Shown: positions 1-10,418, counted from the stretch's first letter. The stretch: 64,000 nt of DNA from Paracoccaceae bacterium (GCA_016744015.1 JADGFD010000013.1:1-64000); one strand, 5' to 3'. A program made the numbers and translations. The notes: generated from the letters alone by a model not told the origin.

Positions 1-399
1 TCACTATAATCAGATACAACAACCTAAATCGTTGCACCCTAAGTAACCTGATATACAAATAGTCCGAACTCCGTTCGAAACCCAAACCACCCGCATATCT
101 CTTCGTTTTTCTATTCATATTCAAAGAGCGCAGAGACAAAAAGCTTAGGGTGCGCTACCGCGCATCCGCCGCTTCATTTTCATCTCTGATAACCTGCAAC
201 CAACCTCGCTAAGCGTTGTTCGCTGCCTGTGAAGCGTTATCTAGGGCGTTCATCCGAGTCGCGCAAGCGCTATTTTCAGTTTTTTGACAAAAATGTGAAA
301 AAAGTTTTCCGCCTAGTATAAAACACCTACCAGACCCCAAGATATAGCAAGATTTGTTGAGGGAAGCTGTGGTGAAAAGGGAATGACCGAAGCGCGCGC
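1..399. other. AT-rich non-coding leader, no gene seen
   Basis: No convincing open frame lies here. The sequence is clearly richer in A and T than the rest of the window, especially at 275-325. A TTGACA hexamer sits at 284-289 and a TATAAA-like hexamer at 317-322, but the gap between them (27 bases) is too long for an ordinary sigma-70 promoter. The decayed AraC remnant follows directly, so this may be the old promoter region of that gene. Confidence 0.4.
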
Positions 400-646
400 A
401 TGAAGGATTTCAGAGCTATGCCAGACAATTCAGACAATCTAGCGCGCTATCACCAGCGCCTGCATCGGGTTATCAACTATATCAACGCGAATCTGGATGA
501 GGCGCTGGATTTGGACACGCTCGCCGAGGTGGCCTGCCTGTCGCGCTTTCACTGGCACCGGATATATCAGCCTTACGCGGGAGACTATTCTTGCCACGGT
601 AAAGCGCTTGAAGCTCAGTCGCGCCATTCAACAGCTGAAAGGCGGG
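400..646 (+). pseudogene. AraC-family regulator remnant (N-terminal helix-turn-helix only)
   Basis: From the ATG at 400 or 418 the frame reads as the start of an AraC/XylS DNA-binding domain, with YINANLDEALDLDTLAEVA followed by LSRFHWHRIYQ. At about 573 the reading must move by one base to continue the family pattern (LTRETILATVKRLKLSRA), and homology stops near 646. The second helix-turn-helix and the rest of the protein are missing. In intact relatives an AraC domain is often fused to, or followed by, a GyrI-like effector domain, which is what lies just downstream. This is a truncated and frameshifted pseudogene; the frameshift alone could be a sequencing error, but the truncation could not. 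Confidence 0.75.
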
Positions 647-711
647 GTAAACCACCGCGCCGGAAGACCTGCGCACAGATATCTGCATTCCCCGGTTGGA
701 AAGGACATAAC

Positions 712-1327
712 ATGCCGGTAAAAGTTGACCTGAAGAAGCAACATAAAGACATTTACGCCCCCTCACCCAAGAAGATCTCCACGCTCAACCTTGGCCCGGT
801 GAATTACCTGATGATAGACAGTAAAGGCGCGCCAGACAGCCCGGCCTATGCGAGCGCCGTAGCCGCAATTTTTGCGGTGTCTTACACGATGAAAATCATC
901 ACAAAAAGGGAGCAAGCGCACTTGATTGCGGGGTTATGCCGCTGGAAGGGCTGTGGTGGGCTGATGACATGGTGCATTTCACCAGCAAGCGCGACAAGCG
1001 CCTATGGCCGTGAACGATGATGATCCGCCAACCGGATTTCATAACGCAGGCGGATATAGATATGGCGCTAGAAGCGGCAACCAGGAAGAAAGGCCCGCCG
1101 GATGCGACGAACCTGCGGTTTGAGACTTTTACCGAGGGGCCTTGCTGCAAATCCTGCATATTGGCACGTTTGAAACGGAAGACCCGACCATTGCGCAACT
1201 GCATGCCGAGATTGAGGCGGCGGGGCATAGGTTTTCAGGCAAGCATCATGAGGTTTACCTTTCTGATATTCGCCGCGCCGCAGCGAACAAATGGCGCACG
1301 ATATTGCGGCAGCCTTACTCACTGTAA
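712..1327 (+). pseudogene. GyrI-like small-molecule-binding domain protein, frameshifted
   Basis: The reading begins at ATG 712 and resembles a stand-alone GyrI-like domain protein of about 205 residues (MPVKVDLKKQHKDIYAP, then LGPVNYLMIDSKGAPDSP). It has to be followed through at least three frames: the first to about 905, a second carrying PLEGLWWADDM at about 935-985, a third with MMIRQPDFITQADID from 1017, and a fourth with ILHIGTFETEDPTIAQLHAE then GKHHEVYLSDIRRAA to the stop at 1327. The order of pieces is collinear with the family, so this is one decayed gene and not several small genes. Family members bind small ligands or drugs. No functional product is expected as sequenced. Confidence 0.8.
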
Positions 1328-1388
1328 GGTGATTGTATGCCGGTCTGGAAGTGATTAGCATGGCGCAGAACGAAGTCAGGGAGATATC

Positions 1389-1823
1389 ATGCGAAACCTC
1401 ATAGCTACTGCCATTTTTTTCATTGCCAGCCCACTCGCGGCTCAAAATATGACGGCCGTCACCATTCCCGAGCCGCTGGGCGATATGGAGTTTGCTGTGG
1501 AAAGCGCAATTCTTGACATGGGGCTAACGATTGATTTCACCAGCCACTCGGGCGCCATGCTGGAGCGCACCCGTGAGGATGTCGGCTCTAACGTCGTGCT
1601 GTTTACGGGCGCTACTATCTATAACTTCTGCTCGGCAACGGTTTCACGCCAAGTGATCGAGGCCGATATTAACAATATCATCTACTGCCCCTATTCGATC
1701 TTCCTCTATTCCACCCCTGATAATCCCGATGAAACCATCATCGGCCACCAAACCTACCCCGGAAAAAGCATGCAGCCCGCAAATGACCTTTTAGACGAGA
1801 TTATAGCAAACGCGACACAGTAG
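1389..1823 (+). CDS. Exported DUF302 domain protein
   Basis: A 144-residue protein with an N-terminal signal peptide (hydrophobic residues 3-15, probable cleavage after SPLAAQ). The rest fits the DUF302 fold: an early conserved stretch (VESAILDMGLTIDFTSHSGA), a central segment on a cysteine-containing strand (YNFCSATVSR), and a C-terminal stretch similar to other members (CPYSIFLYSTPDNPDETIIG). The molecular role of DUF302 proteins is not well defined. It stands alone after the decayed AraC/GyrI remnants and is probably transcribed separately. Confidence 0.7.
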   Translation: MRNLIATAIFFIASPLAAQNMTAVTIPEPLGDMEFAVESAILDMGLTIDFTSHSGAMLERTREDVGSNVVLFTGATIYNFCSATVSRQVIEADINNIIYCPYSIFLYSTPDNPDETIIGHQTYPGKSMQPANDLLDEIIANATQ

Positions 1824-1901
1824 GTATTGCCGAAGGGCATAAATGTATATCCATCCACAGCTGGGCTGCATAGATGTCTTTTTTTTGCGGCCACACCCGA
1901 A

Positions 1902-1981
1902 AGCGGTCATCCGACGGATACTGTCAGATGACCGATTTGAGCTCAAAACCACCGATATTGCACGGCACATGAATGACCGCT
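1902..1981. repeat. Long-range inverted repeat, REP-like
   Basis: AGCGGTCAT at 1902-1910 is matched by its exact reverse complement ATGACCGCT at 1973-1981, with about 60 bases between. The element lies between the stop codons of the convergent DUF302 and TauE-type genes. Its size and position resemble the element at 3701-3785, so both may belong to a class of dispersed intergenic repeats; it could also serve as a bidirectional terminator. Confidence 0.4.
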
Positions 1982-1996
1982 AACAGTGCTCACACT

Positions 1997-2755
1997 TTAT
2001 TGGAAGAATGTTGGAATGCTATCTGTTAAAAGCTTGATTGCCGTCAGGCAGAGGAAACCATAAATAATTTTCACGAAGATATCTTGGTTCACAACTGAGT
2101 GCAGACGCCCACCAATAAAAACGCCTAACAGCAGCGCAGGGGCAAGAATGGCGCTAGTAACTAAGCTCGTCGTTGAAAGGGTCCCAGCCGCGCCATAGGC
2201 GATCATTTTGACAAAGTTCAACGAGAAGAAAAAGACTGTGTTCGTGCCCACAAACCATGTCTTTTGAAGCTTTTGTTGAAGCAAGTATCCTTTCACGGGT
2301 GGGCCACCTGCATGGGCTACGAAGCTTGCAAATCCAGATATGAGGCCCAGCATCCAAACGATCGGCCTAGATGTCGTTCTAGGCTTGGACGACGCATGCT
2401 GGGCGACAAGGAACTGTAAAACAAAAAAGGCTGCCAGCATTCCGATGACCAGCCGGATGACATCTGCATCCATGAGTTGGAAGGTGGCGCTGCCCAGAGC
2501 AAGCCCGATGAGAGCAGCTGGCAGCAAGTTCAAGATGATGCGGCGATCCCAAGCTCTTCGGTAACGCCAAACAATCAGGATATCCATCGCAAGCAAGATG
2601 GGCATCAACACAGCAGCCGCGAATTGAGGGGCAACAAAGAGTGACATGAGCGGGACCGACATAACCCCCAGCCCGCCACCGAATCCGCTTTTGGAGATAC
2701 CTGTCACCAAGATTGACAAGATTGAGACTACATAAAATAAAGGAGTGAGTTCCAT
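1997..2755 (-). CDS. TauE/SafE-family anion permease
   Basis: About 252 residues, almost wholly hydrophobic, with roughly eight membrane segments. The family's N-terminal glycine-rich motif is present near residues 18-26 (GISKSGFGGGLG) and again in the second half (FVAHAGGPPVKGYLLQQKL), as expected for the internally duplicated TauE/SafE (DUF81) fold. Members move sulfite, sulfoacetate or related anions across the inner membrane, but the substrate cannot be read from sequence. I chose the ATG at 2755, where family similarity starts; an upstream ATG at 2854 would overlap the divergent LysR gene. The neighbouring LysR gene probably controls it. Confidence 0.8.
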   Translation of the reverse strand: MELTPLFYVVSILSILVTGISKSGFGGGLGVMSVPLMSLFVAPQFAAAVLMPILLAMDILIVWRYRRAWDRRIILNLLPAALIGLALGSATFQLMDADVIRLVIGMLAAFFVLQFLVAQHASSKPRTTSRPIVWMLGLISGFASFVAHAGGPPVKGYLLQQKLQKTWFVGTNTVFFFSLNFVKMIAYGAAGTLSTTSLVTSAILAPALLLGVFIGGRLHSVVNQDIFVKIIYGFLCLTAIKLLTDSIPTFFQ

Positions 2756-2841
2756 GATATCCGAGCTTTGGTGGTTCGAACATGGGATAAGCGATGGATA
2801 TAAATCTTGGAAATGATTTAATATGTCTTTAAGAGATAGAA
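2756..2841. promoter_or_regulatory. Divergent promoter region, TauE-type gene / lysR
   Basis: An 86-base AT-rich gap between two divergent start codons. LysR-type regulators usually bind such a gap and control both themselves and the facing gene. No clear T-N11-A palindrome could be fixed by eye, so the binding site is not placed more precisely. Confidence 0.4.
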
Positions 2842-3696
2842 ATGACGATTTCATTTGACCTTAACATGCTCAACACCTTCGTGCTGGTGGCGCAGGAGCT
2901 GAATTTCACTGTGGTTGCTGGCAAGCGAAATACAGTCCAATCGGCGGTCAGTGCACAGATCAAGAAGCTTGAAGCATCTTTGGGCCAACCGCTTTTATCA
3001 CGAGGCCGGGGTAAAGTAATGCACCTGACCCCAGAGGGAGAGGCATTTCTGGTATATGCCCGCCGTATCGTTGCCCTATCCGAAGAAGCTGCCGAAACGG
3101 TCCGGACTGCAAATGCGCGGCAGATCCTAAGGTTGGGGACAACCGTCACTTTAGCGATGTCCATTGTAAGTGACGCCCTCAAAGCTTTTGCAGATCAACG
3201 GCCAGACGTGCAGATCCAAATCCAGTGTGACCGCAGCGACCGTTTGTTGCAACTTTTGGAGGACGGTGAAATCGACGTGGCCTTCATGATGGATCAAGGG
3301 CGTCACAGCTTACGAAAATTCGTGCATTCTATGGATCTAGAGTGGGTCTGCTCACGCCAATTTCGATTACCTGAAAACGCACCTGTGCCACTTGCCTTTC
3401 TCACTGATGGCCGTGATCTGCGACAATACGCACTTAATGCTTTGGACAATGCTGGACGGCGTGGGCATGTCACCCACCTTAGCCCTCACCCAATTGGCGT
3501 GAGGGCTTTAGTTCAGGCCGGATTGGCTCTTACGGTTATGCCGCGCAAGACAATTATGGAACCGCTAGTCCCTGCTTCTAATAGTTTGGGGCTGCCCAAA
3601 CTTTCACCAGTTGCTCTCGGCGCTTATCATGTGCCGCGCGACAGCATTTCTAGCGCGGCTCTATTGCTCAGCCAACTTGAAGATGCCTCTAGATAA
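2842..3696 (+). CDS. LysR-family transcriptional regulator
   Basis: 284 residues. The N-terminal winged helix-turn-helix is typical of LysR proteins: LNMLNTFVLVAQELNFT at residues 8-24, then VQSAVSAQIKKLEASLGQPL and the wing with LTPEGEAFLVYARRIV. A periplasmic-binding-protein-like effector domain follows (LRLGTTVTLAMSIVSDALKA to the C-terminus). It is divergent from the TauE-type permease gene, the usual geometry for a LysR regulator and its target. The inducer may be the permease substrate or a precursor of it (inference). Confidence 0.85.
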   Translation: MTISFDLNMLNTFVLVAQELNFTVVAGKRNTVQSAVSAQIKKLEASLGQPLLSRGRGKVMHLTPEGEAFLVYARRIVALSEEAAETVRTANARQILRLGTTVTLAMSIVSDALKAFADQRPDVQIQIQCDRSDRLLQLLEDGEIDVAFMMDQGRHSLRKFVHSMDLEWVCSRQFRLPENAPVPLAFLTDGRDLRQYALNALDNAGRRGHVTHLSPHPIGVRALVQAGLALTVMPRKTIMEPLVPASNSLGLPKLSPVALGAYHVPRDSISSAALLLSQLEDASR

Positions 3697-3700
3697 ATAA

Positions 3701-3785
3701 AGAGCGGACATTGGCGAACCCGCCGCGAAGGTCTGAAAAATCCGCTCAGCCACCTTTAGCGATGCTTCATTGAACGTCCGCTCTT
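3701..3785. repeat. Inverted-repeat element between convergent genes, REP-like
   Basis: AAGAGCGGACATT near 3700-3712 is answered by AACGTCCGCTCTT at 3773-3785, a 13-base inverted match with one difference, enclosing about 60 bases. It lies in the gap between convergent lysR and the MocR-type gene. The outer GCGGACATT/AACGTCCGC arms remind me of dispersed intergenic elements in Roseobacter-group genomes; that comparison is from memory. Confidence 0.45.
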
Positions 3786-3824
3786 AAAGGGGGAATCTAT
3801 GCTGCGGGGAACAACCGTCGCAGG

Positions 3825-5288
3825 CTAATACCGCGCCACCGCCTGCTTGATTTCCTCAATCCCCGCTGGAATTTTCTCGCGGCTGATTGAGGAATAGGCC
3901 AGCCGGAAGAAGTTTTTCGGGCCACCTGAACCATGGAAAAACGGTGCACCTGCCTCAATGAGCACGCCCCGCGTTTCCAGCTGAATTGCCAGCACCTCGG
4001 TATCTATATGCGCGGGGGCTTCTACCCAGAAGTTCGAGCCGCCAAAGGCCGCACGCCCCGCCACATTTAACCCGCTGCCTTCCAAGGCTTTTTCCATCAC
4101 AGAGCGTCGCTTCTGGAACTCGGCGCGCATGCGCTTTATCATGGCATCATAATGCCCAAGCCCAAGGAAATAGGCCGTGGTGCGCTGAATATGCCCGGGC
4201 GGGTGGCGAAGGGTGGCGAGCCTAAGCGCGCGGGCCTGCTCAATAAGCGGCTCCGAGGCAACCATATAACCCAGCCGCAGCCCCGGAAACAGGCTTTTGG
4301 AAAAGCTGCCCACATAGATAACGCGGCCATCAGTATCGAGCGACTTGAGCGCGGGGGATGGCGGCTTTAGAAACCCCATTTCAAACTCGTAATCATCTTC
4401 CACAATCAGAAAATCCCGCTCCCGGGCTAGCCGAAGGAGATCATATCTACGCTTCATTGGCAGCGTTGCCATGGTGGGGCAATGATGACTGGGCGTCGCG
4501 AACAAAACGTCTAACTCTTGCGGCAGAGCGTCAGGGGGCAATCCGTCATTGTCAATTTGGATAGGTAGGCTTTTACACCCCGCATGGCGCAGCACCTCTC
4601 GGATACCGTGGTACCCGGGGTTCTCAAACACGGCCGTGCTCGAGGAATCCAGTAACAGCTGCCCCGCCATCCACATGGCATTTTGCGCACCCACGGTCAC
4701 CAAAATCTGCTCAGGTCGCGCCAAAATTCCGCGCCTCGGCAGCGTGTGCCGCGCGATAAATTTTATGAGTTCAGGGTCATCATGGCCCGCATAGTCCGAC
4801 GTTAAGCTGTCAAACTCCTTTTTGCCCAGCGCCTGCAAGGCACATAGCCGCCAATGAGCTTGGTTAAACAACGTCGGGTCCGGCTGGCCGCAGATAAATG
4901 GATAGGGGTAGTGCCGCCAGTTCACTTCCTTCTTCACCGTCTTACCGCCAGCAAACCGGCGGCGCAAAGACGCCTCCCAATCCACAAGGTCTCCGGTGGT
5001 TTCCCCCGGCAAATTAGGCAGCGGCACACTCGGCGCAGTTTCAGACACAAAATAGCCCGAGCGCCCGGCGGCCGTGATGTAATCGTCTGCCACCAGCTCA
5101 TGATAGGCCAGCGTCACCGTAATGCGCGAAATACCCAGATGCATCGCCAGTTTGCGCGAGCTTGGCAGCTTTTCCCCCACCGCAAACCGGCCAGACAAAA
5201 TGGCTGACGCCACGATCTGCCGGATCTGGTTTTGCAGCGACCCTTGGAAATGCGGGTCCAAAAAGAACATGTCTTCGGCGAGCGGCAT
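3825..5288 (-). CDS. MocR/PdxR-type regulator (GntR helix-turn-helix fused to an aminotransferase-like domain)
   Basis: 487 residues with two domains. Residues about 12-80 are a GntR-type winged helix (LQNQIRQIVASAILSGRF, then GEKLPSSRKLAMHLGISRIT). From about residue 130 the protein is a fold-type I PLP aminotransferase, including VGAQNAMWMAGQLL, the aspartate segment (LIVEDDYEFEMGF) and the PLP-lysine segment SFSKSLFPGLRLGY. Proteins of this design act as transcription factors sensing PLP or an amino-compound adduct of it. The gene is divergent from a class III aminotransferase gene, its likely target. Relatives include TauR, PdxR and GabR; the effector here is unknown. Confidence 0.88.
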   Translation of the reverse strand: MPLAEDMFFLDPHFQGSLQNQIRQIVASAILSGRFAVGEKLPSSRKLAMHLGISRITVTLAYHELVADDYITAAGRSGYFVSETAPSVPLPNLPGETTGDLVDWEASLRRRFAGGKTVKKEVNWRHYPYPFICGQPDPTLFNQAHWRLCALQALGKKEFDSLTSDYAGHDDPELIKFIARHTLPRRGILARPEQILVTVGAQNAMWMAGQLLLDSSSTAVFENPGYHGIREVLRHAGCKSLPIQIDNDGLPPDALPQELDVLFATPSHHCPTMATLPMKRRYDLLRLARERDFLIVEDDYEFEMGFLKPPSPALKSLDTDGRVIYVGSFSKSLFPGLRLGYMVASEPLIEQARALRLATLRHPPGHIQRTTAYFLGLGHYDAMIKRMRAEFQKRRSVMEKALEGSGLNVAGRAAFGGSNFWVEAPAHIDTEVLAIQLETRGVLIEAGAPFFHGSGGPKNFFRLAYSSISREKIPAGIEEIKQAVARY

Positions 5289-5421
5289 AGCTTTCCCATC
5301 TGGACTTAAATCGACATTGAATCTGGGGGTAATGGAAGCGCGAATCTCTGTCTACTGTCAAGTCAGAACCGCAAGAAAGCGCGGGGCTCGCACTCTCACA
5401 TCTGCTATATAAGGAGCGGTC
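5289..5421. promoter_or_regulatory. Divergent promoter region, mocR-type gene / aminotransferase
   Basis: A 133-base gap between divergent starts. On the plus strand an AAGGAG ribosome site at 5411-5416 is well placed before the ATG at 5422, and a TATATA-like element at about 5406-5411 lies unusually close to the start. MocR regulators normally bind direct repeats in such gaps; none was clear enough to mark. Confidence 0.4.
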
Positions 5422-6741
5422 ATGGCCTATGATCACAGCACAAATTCGCTTGAAGAATATTGGATTCCGTTTACCGACAATAAGGGGTTCAAAAGCGACC
5501 CTCGTTTGATCGTTTCCGGCAGTGGAAACTATATGACGAATCACCAAGGTGGACAGGTGATTGACGGCTCATCAGGCCTGTTTTGCAGTCCTGCCGGCCA
5601 TGCGCACCCCAAAATCGTGGAAGCGGTGCACGAAACCATGAAAGAGCTGACCTATGTGGCAGCCTTTGGCACCAGCCACCCGCTAAGCTTTGCGCTGGCC
5701 TCCAAGCTCGCAGGCATGCTGCCCGAAGAGATCAACCATGTGTTTTTCGTAAATTCCGGCTCCGAGGCCATAGACACCGCGCTTAAAATGGTCATGGCCT
5801 ACCACGCGGCTAACGGCCAAGACCGGCACCGTTTTATATCGCGCGATCGGGCCTATCATGGCGTAAATATCGGCGGCGTATCGCTTTCAGGCCTTGTGAA
5901 CAACCGTAAAACCTTCCCTGCCGTCATGCCCAACGTGGTGATGATGCGGCACACATGGGATGAGGCCGAACTGTTTGTGCAAGGCCAACCAGAAGACCGC
6001 GGCGTAGAGCTGGCCAATGACCTTCAACGCGCGGTTGATACCTATGGCGGCCAAACCATTGCGGCCTGTTTTGTGGAGCCGGTGGCGGGCTCTACCGGCA
6101 TTCTTTGCCCGCCAAAAGGCTATCTTGAGCGGCTGCGTGAAATTTGCGACGCCGAAGGCATTTTGCTGGTGTTTGATGAAGTCATTACCGGCTTTGGCCG
6201 CATTGGCGGCAAGTTTGCCGCCGATGTGTTTGGCGTAACGCCAGACATTATGACCATGGCGAAAGCCCTCACCAACGGCTCCATCCCGATGGGCGCGGTG
6301 GCTGTGAAAGACAGCATCTACGAGGTGATCACCGATAGCGCCGCCCCCGGGGCCATCGAGTTCTTCCACGGTTATACCTATTCCGGCCACCCCGCCGCCT
6401 GCGCAGCTGGCTTGGCATCCCTCAGCCTCTACGAGGATGAAGGCCTGTTTGATCAAGCCGCCGCCATGTCCCCTTATTTCCTTGAGGCAGTGTTCTCGCT
6501 GAAAGATCACCCTTTAGTGAAAGACATTCGCGGGATCGGGTCGACCGCCGGTGTGGAGCTACATAAAGGCAGCGCCCCCGGTGCGCGGGGTGGGCAGTGC
6601 CAGAAAGACCTGTTCTGGAACGGCATGCACGTGAAATTCACCGGAGATACCGGCATCTTGGCCCCGATGTTTATCGCCGAAAAAAGCCATATAGACGAGA
6701 TGATCAGCAAGCTGCGGCTCACACTCGACGGTTTAAGCTAG
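5422..6741 (+). CDS. Class III aminotransferase, beta-alanine/omega-amino acid:pyruvate type
   Basis: 439 residues, a full-length class III PLP aminotransferase. The N-terminus (SLEEYWIPFTDNKGFKSDPR) and the SGLFCSPAGHAHP segment match the omega-amino acid:pyruvate (BauA-like) branch better than ornithine or GABA types. Also seen are the cofactor-phosphate segment NSGSEAIDTALKM, the aspartate of LVFDEVITGFGRIG and the PLP-lysine in MAKALTNGSIPMGAV. Such enzymes pass an amino group from beta-alanine, taurine-like amines or omega-amino acids to pyruvate. The divergent MocR-type gene is its likely regulator. No partner dehydrogenase (for example for malonate semialdehyde) lies beside it, so the substrate stays open. 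Confidence 0.85.
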   Translation: MAYDHSTNSLEEYWIPFTDNKGFKSDPRLIVSGSGNYMTNHQGGQVIDGSSGLFCSPAGHAHPKIVEAVHETMKELTYVAAFGTSHPLSFALASKLAGMLPEEINHVFFVNSGSEAIDTALKMVMAYHAANGQDRHRFISRDRAYHGVNIGGVSLSGLVNNRKTFPAVMPNVVMMRHTWDEAELFVQGQPEDRGVELANDLQRAVDTYGGQTIAACFVEPVAGSTGILCPPKGYLERLREICDAEGILLVFDEVITGFGRIGGKFAADVFGVTPDIMTMAKALTNGSIPMGAVAVKDSIYEVITDSAAPGAIEFFHGYTYSGHPAACAAGLASLSLYEDEGLFDQAAAMSPYFLEAVFSLKDHPLVKDIRGIGSTAGVELHKGSAPGARGGQCQKDLFWNGMHVKFTGDTGILAPMFIAEKSHIDEMISKLRLTLDGLS

Positions 6742-6773
6742 CCCCACCGAGCGCAGCGAGGCCACGGCCCAAA

Positions 6774-6811
6774 CGTGCGGGGATTTTTGCGCCAGCAAAA
6801 AGATCCGCACG
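6774..6811. terminator. Imperfect hairpin between convergent genes, possible dispersed repeat
   Basis: The seven-base arms CGTGCGG and CCGCACG bracket an inner imperfect stem built on GATTTTTGC and GCAAAAAGATC, all within 38 bases. It lies after the aminotransferase stop (6741) and before the convergent DUF1439-type gene (6920). It may end transcription from one or both sides. The surrounding text (AGCGCAGCGAGGCCAC before, GGAGGGTTCCCC after) resembles repeated intergenic sequence I recall from Rhodobacterales; a partial echo (AAAGCGAGGCCAC) occurs near 32881. Confidence 0.4.
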
Positions 6812-6919
6812 GAGGGTTCCCCGCTGCGCTTACTCCCAAGCGGCGGAATTGCCTTTGGCTCTGCGAAGGCTTAGGGAACGAAAAATAGTGCAAACCTTGT
6901 TGAGGTTTATCCTCAAAAC

Positions 6920-7681
6920 CTAAGGATCACTTCTTCTGGAGAACAAACTCCAAATATTTAGCCCAATGGGCCCAAGGAAAACGAGCATTACGAACAGAGC
7001 CGATAGAACCGCCAAAACTATACGGAATATGAAAGTCTGGAATGACAAGGTAACCGTGACTTTACCTTCGGAAATCACCACGTCGTCCAAAGCCAAAGCC
7101 GCGAGCTTTAGCCAGTGGCCTTGGCTATTCAGACTATAAATCGGAATGCCTTTTAAAAAACTGTCGAGCGCCTCTTCGGTATCCTGTCTTAGCTGGCTTT
7201 CCGCATATTCTCGGACTCTGTTTACACTATTTGCCCTTTGAATATCGCGATTCTCAGCTGCTTCCGCTTCTTCTCTATTAAGGAGGCCTTCTAGTGTCGA
7301 CCGAACATCCGCAAGTGTTTCAACGCTGTTCGAAGAAAATCTAAATCGGATGTCCTCTTTTGAGAGGTCCGCCAGATAGAAGTTTCCGTTTTGATATCGA
7401 ATTCCGGATTCAAAATTGGAGTCGCCCTCGCCTTCCAAAGTAATCGCTGAAGCTTCAAACGAAGTGCTGACATACATCACGTTTTCTTGCCTCAATTTCA
7501 AAGCCGCAGCATGAACGGTTATGCGCGCAATACCTGCTTCAATTACATATGGAATTTGGGATTTAATAGCTTTATCAACGTCCTGCTGGCTAAACTCAAT
7601 TACCTTCACAGGTAAGAATAAGTATAGCAGGCCCAATATCCCGAGGAGCAAAAGCGCTATATTTTTAATTACCCGCCACAT
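6920..7681 (-). CDS. DUF1439-like membrane-anchored protein
   Basis: About 253 residues. A hydrophobic N-terminal segment (IALLLLGILGLLYLFL) and a C-terminal membrane segment (about residues 215-240) bracket a soluble domain. The VIEFSQQDVDKAIKSQIPY stretch and the later LDDVVISEGKVTVTLSF resemble DUF1439 (YceB-type) lipid-binding-like proteins, but the match is by eye. I chose the ATG at 7681; a TTG at 7690 in the same frame would add three residues and overlap the stop of the upstream reductase gene. With only five bases between that stop and this ATG, the two are probably co-transcribed. Base composition is lower in GC than its neighbours. Confidence 0.6.
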   Translation of the reverse strand: MWRVIKNIALLLLGILGLLYLFLPVKVIEFSQQDVDKAIKSQIPYVIEAGIARITVHAAALKLRQENVMYVSTSFEASAITLEGEGDSNFESGIRYQNGNFYLADLSKEDIRFRFSSNSVETLADVRSTLEGLLNREEAEAAENRDIQRANSVNRVREYAESQLRQDTEEALDSFLKGIPIYSLNSQGHWLKLAALALDDVVISEGKVTVTLSFQTFIFRIVLAVLSALFVMLVFLGPIGLNIWSLFSRRSDP

Positions 7682-7686
7682 TCCAA

Positions 7687-9816
<2,130 letters not shown>

Positions 9817-9843
9817 CTAATTAACTCAGGTAATGGAGTTGCC

Positions 9844-10284
9844 ATGTATAGCTACATTGTTCTTCTGCATATTTTAGCTGCCACCATTTGGACCGGCGGG
9901 CATTTGGTGCTGGCCAGCACAGTGCTGCCACGGGCCTTGCGCGCGCGCAGCCCCAAGATATTGCTGGATTTCGAAAACGGCTTTGAAAAAGTCGGCATGC
10001 CAGCGCTGGTGATCCAAATCACTAGCGGGTTGTGGCTGGCGTGGCAACAAATCCCTGACCTAACGGCGTGGTTTGGCTTTGAGAGCTTCGCGGCAACCAT
10101 GATCGCGCTCAAGCTCGGGGCGCTGGCGCTCACAGCCGCTTTTGCCATCAGCGCACGGTTTTTCATTGTGCCGAATCTGCGCGCCAAAACCCTACCGCTT
10201 TTTGCATGGCATATTGTGTCGGTCACCGTGCTTTCAGTGGTGTTTGTCATTCTTGGCGTTGGCATTCGCACAGGTGGCTATTAG
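9844..10284 (+). CDS. CopD-family small membrane protein
   Basis: 146 residues with four membrane segments. The N-terminal LLHILAATIWTGGHLVLA carries the His and Trp-Thr-Gly-Gly pattern of the CopD family, and a second His lies in LFAWHIVSVTVL. CopD-domain proteins are associated with copper handling or haem-like membrane electron carriers; the specific role of short members is unclear. It is divergent from the FadH-type gene and its stop overlaps the tail of a frame on the opposite strand (10281-10418). Confidence 0.65.
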   Translation: MYSYIVLLHILAATIWTGGHLVLASTVLPRALRARSPKILLDFENGFEKVGMPALVIQITSGLWLAWQQIPDLTAWFGFESFAATMIALKLGALALTAAFAISARFFIVPNLRAKTLPLFAWHIVSVTVLSVVFVILGVGIRTGGY

Positions 10285-10418
10285 CGCCTGCGAACAAGGC
10301 CACGCCACAGCACCAGCCAAAAAAACAGCCCCGCCCCGAGCACCACCATGCCGGCAATGACCTCGGGGAGGCCAAACGCCAGAAGGGCGGCCCAGAGCAG
10401 GAGCCCCGCGTGCGCCCC
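10281..10418 (-). other. Open hydrophobic tail in frame beyond a stop codon
   Basis: Directly after the TAA (10421-10419) of the lipoprotein gene the same frame stays open for 45 codons to a TAA at 10283-10281. It would encode a strongly hydrophobic peptide with two membrane-like segments (LLLWAALLAFGLPEVIAGM, then VVLGAGLFFWLVLW) ending RRR. There is no ATG, GTG or TTG before the first hydrophobic segment. It may be a former separate small membrane protein that lost its start, or a tail cut off by a new stop. The hydrophobic pattern and positive C-terminal end argue for former coding function. Confidence 0.4.

Noticed and set aside
284..322. Promoter with TTGACA and TATAAA near the left end
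   Set aside because: The 27-base spacing is too long for sigma-70.
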